Source: Hydrangea macrophylla
Lineage: Eukaryota > Streptophyta > Magnoliopsida > Cornales > Hydrangeaceae
DNA length: 64,000 nucleotides
Assembly: GCA_033977485.1 (NCBI GenBank)
Contig: CM066994.1
Coordinates: forward strand, 49,315,155 to 49,379,154
Reading direction: 5' to 3'
Part shown: positions 54,901 through 64,000 of the stretch, in pieces
Layout of the letters: each line of letters begins with the position of its first letter
How positions within the stretch are numbered: position 1 is the stretch's first letter
Notes under the pieces: model-generated
What the model was told of the DNA's origin: nothing
Seen by the model: only the letters and a program-made list of their open reading frames with translations
Database searches by the model: none
Made by a program: the position numbers and the translations under genes

Positions 54901-57236
54901 GGCACATGCCCATTTTCTATTGCAAACAAACAGAGGGGGTCAATTTGTCAAGTAAGACAAACGGAGGCGGTCAATTTGCCGGAAAAAATAGTTCAGGGTC
55001 GAGTTGAAAACGGATCATACTTGAGGAGGTGTTTTTACAATTAACCCAAATTTATAATTCCAAGAAGTCAAAGGTGCAAAGGCTCAACCGAATGAGAAAT
55101 TATCTTGTGTGATTTTACTGATTGTGGGTCTCATGTGACAATAATGAAGAGATTACCATGGTTGTCAAGGAATAAATATCTTCTTGTAGGGAATATCCAT
55201 ATTTCCCTGAAGTGTGATCATTGTGACGGAGAGAAAGTTTGAGAAGAGAAAATGAGTGTCCAAAATAAGGTTACTCCAAACTCCCTTCTACTTCAATTTA
55301 TCGATTAATGAGTAATGTTAAGTATACTTAAATTGGACGTTTAAATTATTCACTCGACGTGAATTTATAAAATTATTAATTAATTATCGAACAAAATTCA
55401 AATTAATTTTAAAACTATCACGACACAACAGCAGATGAATAGTTTAAGTGCACATGTAACACGGTGTAGTTAATATTTTCCATAATTAAAAAAAAAAAAA
55501 AAAAAAAAAAAACACCTTTGAAACTCAAAAAATAGACAGCAGGACACTCACTATGATATGAGAATCTTGTGGATCCTATCATAATGGAGAAGATACAATG
55601 GACGCACGCGGTATGACAGTAAACAGAATAACAGACAAATGGTAGTGGCCATCGAGTCGCACAATAATAGAGATGACACTGCACCGTATATTTCAGGTCT
55701 GACAACAATAGAAAAATCACAGTGGTAGTTGTGAGATGCTCATTTGCAATAATTTAATGAGTTAATTACGTTTTATCTTTTGTGGTTTGGTTCGATATTA
55801 TTTTATTTTTTGTAGATTAAAATTGACCATTTAATTTTCTGTATTTTCGAGTAAAGTGTCGCCGTTAAAAAAAGTGTTAAACTTGACAATTTACTCCAAA
55901 ACTTTAATTCTTATGTGCTTTTGGCAAAAGCACGTAGGAATTAAAGTGTCATCGGATCAAACCATAAGGGTAAAGTGTCATCGGATCACTAATTTTAGTA
56001 GTGATACTTTACCCGAAAGCACAGGGATTAAATGGTCAATTTTAAATCACAGGAATAAAGTGACATCAAGCCAGACCACACAGAAAATAAAATGACATCA
56101 GGCCAAACCACATGGATAAAGCTTAATTAACCCTAATTTTATTATCAATTAATAAATAGGCACTTCAAAAAGTTTGTCATTACTTATTTGTTCAATTAAA
56201 GCTGTTTGGGTAACCCAAATTGCGTTTTGTTCAGTTTGTTTAAGAAAACAAAAAGCATCCAATTAAAAGCGGGTGGGCGATTCCTTCTCAAGAATATCTT
56301 TTTGTTTGATCAATCCCAGACTATACTCAAACCATAATAAGCAGATCTATTCCGAATGATTCAATCAAAATCAAAATCAAAATCGGAGAACCGCACAGAC
56401 AAACAGGGTATTAAAGAGGTTCTCTCAATCCAAACACCAATTAATTAAAGTAATTAAGGACACTTACGAACATTTCTTGAACGAATGGCAGCATGAACAG
56501 GGGACTTTCCTTTTGGGGCTTCACATGTATAGAAATCCAAGATAAGCTCAACTTGGGAAACATTACCAGCTTCAACAGCAAGATACAAAGGAGTTTTTTT
56601 GCTGTGGTTCACATAACCAAACAGTACTTGTGGATCCGACAGTATCAATCTTCGACACAAATCATCATTTACGACGTTCCCCATCATAGCCTCGTGCAAA
56701 GCAGTGTTCCCCTTTTTGTTTCTCATCCTTATAAACATCTCTTCATCTTCATTTTCATTTTCATTTTCATTTTCGTCCGAAAATGAAGAAAAAGAAGACG
56801 AAGAAGCAGGAGAAGGAGGAAACAAACTTGGGCTTGGGCTTGGGCTTGGGCTTGGGCTTGGGCTTGGGCTAGGGCTTGGGCATGGGCAGCTGCCGAGAAG
56901 AACTAGGACGGTCTCTTCATGTCCAGATCTGGCCGCAAGGTGAAGTGCGGTGTCACCGTTTGAGTTTGTAGTTTTGAGAAGTGAGGGAAATTGATGTAGA
57001 ATGTGTCCCACCAAGTTATGGTGACCAAAGCTTGAAGCCACATGTAGGTATGTGTTTTGTAATGGACTTACTTGGTCCAAAATTTCAGAGTAAGCTTTTC
57101 CCTTTCCTGCTGATATTTTGTTCATTGTATTAGTGAAATTGTCAACATCACCTTTTATTGTTGCTCTGTACAATTCAAGATCCATCGGTTTCCTCTTCCG
57201 GTTGTTGTCATATTGTATATCTACTATCCTATTCAT
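51931..57236 (-). CDS. ACD6-like ankyrin repeat/PGG-domain membrane protein, paralogue
   Basis: Exons on the minus strand are 57236-56468, 53280-52745 and 52584-51931, joining in phase (1, then 0) to 652 residues. Exon 1 (1-256) starts MNRIVDIQYD and has MDLELYRATIKGD, ankyrin repeats (NTYLHVASSFGHHN, DTALHLAARSGHEE, NTALHEAMMGN), a Pro-Ser dipeptide run and a Glu-Asn run. Exon 2 (257-435) has TPLHFAAAIGY, NILHVAAHRGKNK and NTPLHLATMN. Exon 3 carries the PGG domain (FTMPGGYNN) with about four membrane helices and an acidic tail DNDEEEEEEKEYF. Donor GTAAGTG and acceptor ATGACAG bound a 3.2-kb first intron with a (CT)n tract right before the acceptor. Intron positions and phases equal those of the plus-strand gene, so the two are duplicates. 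A defence role is inferred from the family. Confidence 0.9.
53620..53920 (-). mobile_element. tRNA-derived SINE in intron 1 of the minus ankyrin gene
   Basis: Read on the minus strand, an A box TGGCCTAGTGG (53896-53906) is followed after about 35 bases by a B box GGTTCGAAACT (53850-53860), the spacing of an internal RNA polymerase III promoter. Further GGTTCGAA-type words follow. The 3' end is not clear. It does not fold as a tRNA by eye. Confidence 0.55.
54382..54400 (+). other. hAT-like end word
   Basis: CAGGGGCGGATCCAGGAG is a frequent plant hAT/MITE terminus. The matching right end is not found, so this is only a possible truncated element. Confidence 0.35.
54492..54838 (+). repeat. Tandem array of about 68-bp units, five copies
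   Basis: The units follow the pattern GGGGCAAAATGAATAAAGTA ... TATATAAGGTAAAA ... TTTTAAAAAGTTGAGG with about 75-85% likeness by eye. Confidence 0.75.
55759..56133. mobile_element. 375-bp fold-back MITE
   Basis: The left end GAGTTAATTACGTTTTATC mirrors the right end read inward, GGGTTAATTAAGCTTTATCC. Flanks TAATTTAAT and TAATTTTAT match at eight of nine bases. Inner words such as AAGTGTCATCGGATCA and AAATGACATCAGGCC are repeated in inverse order. Confidence 0.75.
56171..56406. mobile_element. MITE-like element, relative of 26832-27099
   Basis: The ends AGTTTGTCATTACTTATTTG and GCACAGACAAACAG, and an internal ACCATAATAAGCAGAT, are shared with the other copy. Confidence 0.55.
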
Positions 57237-57249
57237 TTTTCAAGCGCAA

Positions 57250-57260
<11 letters not shown>

Positions 57261-57292
<32 letters not shown>
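57261..57292 (+). repeat. (GA)n microsatellite in the leader of the minus ankyrin gene
   Basis: About 16 GA units preceded by CA units, 25 bases upstream of the ATG. It is read as (CT)n in the transcript leader. Such tracts are common in plant leaders and core promoters. Confidence 0.8.
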
Positions 57293-57296
<4 letters not shown>

Positions 57297-57629
57297 ATTT
57301 TGTGACAGTGTGATGAATGACAAGAGGAAAGCTAAAGGATATATTAATCTTTGATGAGGTGATGAGATATATTTTAATGCCTGCTTGTAGAGCAAGTTCT
57401 GAGTTTGGAACAAGAGTTAACTATTGGGAGAATGTTTCCATACAATCAAGCTGTTATTATTTGACATGCAATAATAAGAAATGTTTGTATTACGGATATA
57501 AATGTTTTTTTTTTATTATAAGAATTAAAGTTTTTTTTTTTTTTTATTTACTTACCTGGGGACGCACGCACACACACCCACACATACAACCCAAGCAAGA
57601 CATAGTCCAACAAATCTCTACTGACTAGA

Positions 57630-57755
57630 GAACATGGCCAGTTCTACAATGCTAGAAGAGGAGAAAATCCTCTCCCCACTCCCCCTGGGGAGATTCGAAC
57701 CCAAGGGAGAGGTGGAGTGATACCACATGGGCTAAAGCCCACTTGGTAGTACTAA
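57630..57755 (-). mobile_element. Possible SINE fragment
   Basis: On the minus strand there is an A-box-like TAGCCCATGTGG and a good B box GGGTTCGAATCTCC. The spacing is short, so this may be a decayed or partial copy. Confidence 0.4.
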
Positions 57756-58060
57756 AGTTTTTTTTATCACAGGTATAAAGTTTCTTTACCATAAGTATAA
57801 AAGGTCACATGCACAAAGTTTTATTAACATGCATGCAGAGCTCCCTTACAATAAGTACAAAGATCTTTTTTACGGATAAAATTACAAGTAATTTTAATTT
57901 AGTACAAACAATTTTTTATAAGCGGTATAACATTTATTAAGTTTATAAAAATATTTTTTATAAGAGTACAATATTTTCTTATCAAGTACAAATATTTATT
58001 AAAAAAAGTACATTTATCACTTTATTATAAACATTCATTATAAATGTATAAATATTTCTA

Positions 58061-58252
58061 GAATAATACTTGGGGCACCAAAGGACACAAAGAACTTTTA
58101 CAAAATGAGTGGAAAGTCGATGTGGCACACTGGGATCCACCAGCAATTAATCATTATTTTCATTAATTGCTGGTGGATCCCAATGTATCACATAGACTTT
58201 TCACTCATTTTGTGAAAATTATTTGTATCTTTTGGTACCCCAATCATTATTT
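58061..58252. mobile_element. 192-bp fold-back MITE, copy 2
   Basis: Same length and family as 38115-38306. It shares ACAAAATGAGTGGAAAGT, the GCACACTGGGATCC-type centre and the TTTTGGTACCCC end. ATATTTCTA (9 bp) flanks it at 58052-58060 and 58253-58261. Confidence 0.88.
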
Positions 58253-60107
58253 ATATTTCTAACCTTTACAAAGATTTCTTACTAAAGAAGATTTCTCCTA
58301 ACCAATGACTGGCAAGTGGTAACCATGTGCTATACGGCGCTAGCGACAAAGTTCAACCAATACCATTTGTCTTTTTACGCGTTGGATAAACTCGAGAAAA
58401 GGGCCAAATGTGTGGACTAATGAGTATTTGAGTGGTAACCATGTGCAATGCATTATGCACAATTGTGTTGTGGGGTTGCATCTTCGCTTACCCACCAATA
58501 ACATTTGACACATATTTTAATTTATTCTCACTTTGGTCCCACTTTATCAAAATAATTACAGAATCCAACATGAATGAGCTACGTGTCAAAATATTGTTAA
58601 TAGGTGAGTAATAAATGATAAAAAATTAGTAAACATATGTGTACTCGATGTTGGTAACCATGACAAACTTGCCTTGGTGGAGCTTTTAAAGGCTATAGAT
58701 GATCCTCTCCCATCTCCTAGTCACTCACTTGATCAAAGTGCTATTTAAAAGATGTATAAAAAATCAACGGTAAATAGGGCTTAAATCCCTAGTAAGATTA
58801 TCAAAAAGTTTATAAGTGGTAAACCTCCATAATTTTTTATTAAAAATTTTATTTTTTACAAATTTTATATTATTGAAATTGTGTCGACTAGTGTTATAAA
58901 ACTAGTACTATTGTTGATATGTTTTGAGCATTTTATTTTTTTTTTTAAATTGAATAATTTTACAAATTTTTTGAAATTATTTTGTGAAATTTCACAAAAG
59001 TAGTTTTGTGAAATTTCACAAAACAACTTTCACAAAAAAAGTTTTGTGAAATTTGAGGAAATTTTGAAAAAAATAAGTTTTTGAAATTTGATAATTTCAC
59101 AAAATAACTTTGTCAAAATTTTTGAAAATCATTTTGTGAAATTTTCATACAAGGCATGCAAACTTTTGATTTTTTTTTTGGCTCAAAACATATCAACAAT
59201 GGTACTAGGTTTGTAGTTCTCATCGACACGATTCCAACGGTATAAAATTTGAGAAAAATAGAGTTGTAAGTCAAAAATTATGAAAGTTTAAAACTGCAAA
59301 ATATATTTTGAATTTAGAATATCATACGTACAGTTATTGTACCGTATGAGCTGCTGCAGAAAGGTGGGTGGGCACCTGAGAAGTTGGACAGGAGTGTGGG
59401 AAATATTTGGGTACATGTCTTTTGTCTTTTTGCCAAAGATAAATGACTTTTGATTAAATACAGATATTAAATACCTTTTTTGCTAAACTTTTAGTTGGCA
59501 ATTGATATATCTCTAATTGTCCCAAAAATCAAATCTACATTTTGTTATTGTAAACACTCTATTTTTATCCAATCCATTTCATAAAAGAAAAAAGAAGAAG
59601 CAATTTTTTCAAATATAATTTCAAAAAAAATGCAAATAAATGTTAGGAGTCCAAATCAATTATTTTTTCTTTTTTTGCGGAAGCCTGGGTTTGTTAAAAT
59701 TCAATTTTCAAAGAAAATTCAAATTTGAGATATTAATGGGTTATCTAAATTGAACTTTTTGGGTCACAAAAGATCATGTACCAAACCATTTTAGAATAAA
59801 GTGATTATCATTACCAGTCTATGGTTTTTTGAGTCGTCTCAAACGGACATTGGATGAAAAAGTAATGATAAATTAAAGTTTTTTAGTCAAAAGCTAGATA
59901 TAGCATGTATTCTGTCACACTGGATAAACTCCCATGTCCATTATTGGCCTTCAATTGTACACTGCCACGAGAATTCTTGTTGTTTTGATCTCATCATTTA
60001 CTCTTACCCATTTGGCCAATTGGACTCATTCTTAATGAAGAAGAAAAGAAATAGAACTCTTTAATTGCTCCAAAATTTATTGTCACACCCACACCTAATC
60101 AATTCTC
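58253..60107. other. Intergenic AT-rich DNA with a palindrome cluster
   Basis: Between 58975 and 59140 several copies of TTTTGTGAAATTTCACAAAA and half-sites occur. No gene is seen. Confidence 0.6.
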
Positions 60108-62052
60108 ATGGTGAATTCTAGCCACACACGCCTCCAAGATTTTTTTCATTGTGGAAAAGGAAATGTTGATGCTAAACCAAAAGGAAAGTGTTTCCATTGC
60201 GGCACAAAGGGGCATTGGAAAAGGAATTGTTTTGAATACTTGGTTGCTAAAATGCAAGGTACGATCAAATCACTGGTAATTGAAGTAAGTCGTTAAACGG
60301 ATACTTCAAATATTTGATGCATTGACTCTGGAGTTTCTGACCATAACTGTAATTGTTGCAGGCATTCAGATAAATCAAATAATGTAGTGATTAGAGTATC
60401 TTGATTGCTTTTGGGATCTAATGCAAGAGTGGCGATTAGATTAGAAGTTTTATTTGTAATAAAACTTTGAAGTTATCAAATTTGTTTTCAGTTTAAATTA
60501 GTGAATAATAGTTATTCCTTTGATTTTGGCATTGAAATGGTTAATAAAACACGGTGTTCTTTTATGTGTGTCTGATAACTTATCAAGCAAGTACATTATA
60601 ATTTATTCTGATATCTTGTAAATTATCTAATGTAGTATTTTAATTAACTCATTGTGTTTTGTTGTCTAAAAGATAGGACCTTCAAACTAATCCTATAAGC
60701 CATTGGTATGTTAGATTTTGTTAATCTAAATCGGATAGATAGGGTATAAAGGATGAGATCCTAAATTCATTCGGTTGTAGAAACCACTGCCTATCTGTCA
60801 ATCTTATTTAGAGGGTAATAAAATCATGAGATTTTTTTTAAAAAGATCACATAGCCAAAAACTTAGTAGAATTAGGGCATACTAACGTATGCGTGTCAAT
60901 GAACATTAGAGTTAGAAATAGTTATGATTATTTCAAATACTGAAATAGATTTATCTATTGCACCGTAAGTCTTAATACTTTGGAGAAATTCAAAGAATTT
61001 CGGAATTTGGAGCTGTTGGTAACGAATATCGTCACCTTTTAATTCGATCAAGTTGGTGAGTATCTGTCTAATCGGTTTATTGTCCATAAGAGAAGAATAA
61101 GATTCTTTCTCAGTTGCTTGCACCAATTGTGAATTCATGGACAATGGTGTAGTGGAAAGAAGGAACTGGTTTTCTTTTAGAAATAACTGGTTCATGAGAT
61201 GAGTAATTTGGAGTTACTGCCACTTATAGTATTTCACTTTGGACACTAAAATGTATATACTTAATCTTATTCAAAGCAAATCTTTCCTATAGACAACCCT
61301 AAAGTTGAAGAATGATGTAGATCCTGTTTCACAGAAACTTTGGATAACATTGTCTGGCATTCGTGCGCAAGGGAAAATGAGTGGTTTGTAATTAAGATTG
61401 CAAGTATGATATTCTTGTAGGGTGTCCAAAAGGATAAGATAATTCTTGAGAAAGAAGGAATAAAGGTATTAGTCTCTCAAGGCAATTTATAAATTATTCA
61501 ATTTAGAATTTACTACGCCTATATCTATTCATGCATTGGTTCATCATCGTAGTGGGAGGATTTTTATCTATGCTGGCAGATTCTTTGAATCTGATCCTTT
61601 TAATTAAAAATAGGCTATGTTCGATGGAGATTCGAAGCATTGAACCATGAATGTTGAAGTTGGAGAGTTTGTCATACCGCTAGGGTTGTTTTGGCAGATA
61701 TCAATCCAAACTATGTTCAGATTGATGGACTACCATAGAGCATATTCTCAAGGGCTTGAGACGAACTAGAGGGTACATGCTAGGTTATGGTGTTCGAATT
61801 AGCTGTGCTGAATTATGATTTTCTAATCAGATTTGGATTTTGAGAAAGTCAAAATATGGTTATGTTTGGTGACGTCTTTTGTTCGGGGACATAGTACAAC
61901 ATGAAGATGTTGAGAGTACTATAGATCGAGTTAGCTGATGATCTGGAAGATCCCTTTACAAAACCTTAGTTGCTAAGGATTATTGATAAGTCATATAGAC
62001 AATATTTGGTGTTAGAAGTAAGGCTAAATGATTGTGAGTACAAGTGGGAGTT
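60108..62052 (+). pseudogene. Decayed Ty1/copia coding remnant
   Basis: A gag zinc knuckle (CFHCGTKGHWKRNC, near 60190-60232) is followed by a worn protease CIDSGVSDH near 60318. Next come integrase pieces (LEKFKEFRNLE and GEYLSNRF, about 60975-61080) and, near 61940, a worn LADDLEDPFTKP, the end of RNase H. Stops and frame changes are frequent, most of RT is unrecognisable, and no 5' LTR is visible. Confidence 0.7.
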
Positions 62053-63128
62053 TGTTGGGAATTGGGATTATGCCCTCAAACTAGTTATTAATTGTAGTCA
62101 GGCATCTTTGATTCGTATATTTATGAACATCCTTACATATTTAGATATGTGTAATTCACGAGTTAAATGTTTTGGCATGTATATCCATAAAGCAACATTG
62201 TCATATTCATTTGTGTTAATGAGATTAACACATGGGAGATATGAATTAACTTCGACAGTTGTTTTTAAATTGACGTAGTCAATGATAAGAATGGGTAGGT
62301 TATCAAGTCCAGACTTTAACACATTAACTTTTATGTGATAGAATGAAGAATCTCATTCATTTAGAGTAGTGACTCTAAGTCAATTTGTTAGTGCATTAAA
62401 TGCAATGACGGACATTGAGTTAAACCTATTAACAATTAGCTGTCATGGGTTAATAGGTACTCAAACTTGTATGTGACATATGTTCTCAATCTTGAGATGA
62501 CTGTGAACACAAGCTGTTGACTTGATTACTTTGACTTATCAATCAGTGAGGTCTTTACAGATCACCACCTGGATATCTTGGATAGTTAAGTGAACAGTAT
62601 TGTGAACACTTACTGTCAAGAAGGAATCTACCCTTTTCTAAAAAGTAAGTATTCCCTTGAGAATGTCATTGGATTAATTACTGAGAAAGGCAGTCTTGTC
62701 AGCAAGTCGTTGTTGACATGTTCAGTAATTTAAGAGAAGTGACTGGAGCTCAAGGATAATAAGAAGTAATTATAACTTCGGGTTGACAGTAAATACGGTT
62801 GGTAGAGGAACATCACTGTATTTATTATGCAAGTCTAGGTTTTATCTTTGGGTAATTATGTCTATTAAATCTAGAGTCCAATTATTATCATATAGTGGAA
62901 TTGATAATAATTAATTAAAATTCTTTCCTTAGCTTAAGATTTAAGTTTGATGGAAATTAGTTTTAATTTAGCCAGAATAGTAGACCCTAGAAGTCCAATC
63001 TCTAGCTTAAAAGATGTTTGGACATGGGGATAAGATGACTAGGGTAGAGATATAGTTATAACAAACTCTATATATATATATGATATAGAGAAGGGCCGAC
63101 CACATGTTATTTTTGGGAGCCCTAGCCG

Positions 63129-63168
<40 letters not shown>

Positions 63169-63420
63169 TCTATAGTCTCTTACCCTATTAGGGTTACCCA
63201 CACAAACCCTATCCTTCTTGCATGCGCCAAGAATCCATAGAGGTGAAGACTACTAGGATTAAAGGACACGAAGAGCTCTCGTTTTATGATTTATATAATC
63301 CCAAAAGGTGAAGTTCTTTTACTTCTCTGTCAATCATACGTAATCGAATAAGTTTCAAGATCTATTTTAAAACAATTTCAAAACCCTATTTTCCGATGCG
63401 TTTGGAAATCGTTTACAACA
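62053..63420 (+). repeat. 3' LTR of the decayed copia remnant
   Basis: A polypurine-like AAGTGGGAG precedes TGTTGGGAATTGGG at 62053. The unit ends ACAACA at 63420, forming a TGTTG...CAACA inverted terminus. It is about 1.37 kb. A (CT)n tract lies at about 63130-63164, shortly after a TATATATATA stretch near 63072. The short ORFs inside are not genes. Confidence 0.65.
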
Positions 63421-64000
63421 GTCATGGCAACTACCAAAGCTCAGAAGGTGCTCAAGAAACCAACCAAGTTGAAGAGCCCGCCCGAGAAAAGGAATCGGGA
63501 CAAGTAGTGCCGCTACCACAAAGACCACGGCTATGATACTGCGGACTACTTCAAGCTTAAAATTGCCATTGAAAAGCTCATTGAGTAGGGTCATCCAGCT
63601 GAGTTCGTCAGCAATGACAGGTAGTAGGGAAAGATGCCCGACTACCTGAGCAGCAACAGTCCCTCGGGCACATCAATGCGGTCTCAAGAGGGACATCGGG
63701 AGGAGAGGATTCTCAATCGGCTAGCAAGAGGCATGCTAAGGCATCACGAGTGGATGTCGCGCATGTCTAACAAGTCGACCAGCCTTTGACCGACATCCTC
63801 ACCTTCTCATCTAGTGACATCCATGATCTGCACTATCCCCATGATGACCCTCTGGTGGTGACACTTTCCATAGCCAACTATGTGGTCATAAAAGGGTACT
63901 CGAAGATACGGAAAGCTCGTTTGACATACTCTTTGCGTTAATACTTGATTAGTTTTGGATCTCAAGAGACTGACTCTGTCATGCCCCGCAGTAGCAAAAA
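63421..64000 (+). pseudogene. Decayed Ty3/gypsy gag-protease remnant, continues past the window
   Basis: The translation gives CRYHKDHGYDTADYFKLK and an IEKLIE-stop-GHPAEFV block, the usual gag zinc-binding region of Tat-type gypsy elements (CxxHxxxGHxTxxC). Later, in another frame, ITFS-like FSSSDIHDLHYPHDD and PLVVTLSIANYVV lead toward the protease. Several TAG codons stand where TGG is expected. GC content is higher than in neighbouring DNA. The copia LTR at 62053-63420 ends at its left edge. Confidence 0.72.

Noticed and set aside
60896..61195. 99-codon minus-strand ORF
   Set aside because: The plus strand of the same stretch reads as a worn copia integrase, so this is an antisense shadow.

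Overview
The window is nuclear DNA from a flowering plant, most likely a eudicot. It is AT-rich, has GT-AG introns, GA and TA microsatellites, plant-type LTR retrotransposons, MULE, Helitron, LINE and SINE sequences, and two ACD6-like ankyrin/PGG genes. Most of the 64 kb is nested transposable elements. No RNA gene, CRISPR array or prokaryotic feature is visible.

Region 1 (1-12115) is most of a Ty3/gypsy element of the Tat type, read on the minus strand. It has a right-hand LTR, a primer-binding site, and intact gag-protease and pol frames. Its unusual part lies downstream of pol in the opposite orientation: a spliced three-exon plant-mobile-domain (PMD) gene with its own TATA box, and the 3' part of a second antisense gene. 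Region 2 (12116-15527) holds a 5'-truncated RTE-type LINE, a 72-bp direct repeat, a small MITE and short tandem repeats. Region 3 (15528-25270) is a 9.7-kb Mutator-like element with about 204-bp terminal inverted repeats and a decayed FAR1-type transposase gene. A 3'-truncated Ty1/copia element sits inside it; its gag start codon seems to lie in the LTR and to be joined to gag by a 1.56-kb intron. Region 4 (25271-31090) has a Helitron, a second Helitron 5' end and several MITEs with 9-bp target-site duplications.

Region 5 (31126-48773, plus) and region 6 (51931-57236, minus) are two paralogous ACD6-like genes in convergent orientation. Each has three coding exons with matching intron positions and phases: ankyrin repeats in exons 1 and 2, and a four-helix PGG membrane domain in exon 3. 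The plus gene spans 17.6 kb. Its 10.4-kb intron 1 holds an old minus-strand copia element (32269-40424), which itself carries two MITEs and a 1.9-kb inverted-repeat element. Its intron 2 holds a very young copia element (42744-47857) with LTRs that look identical but two UAG codons in the polyprotein. The minus gene's first intron holds a SINE, a 68-bp tandem array and two MITEs.

Region 7 (57300-64000) has another copy of the 192-bp MITE also seen at 38115, a possible SINE, a palindrome cluster, a decayed plus-strand copia remnant with its 3' LTR, and the start of a decayed gypsy gag-protease region. Only the two ankyrin genes look like ordinary host genes. All boundaries, splice sites and homologies come from reading the sequence and from family knowledge; no database search was run.
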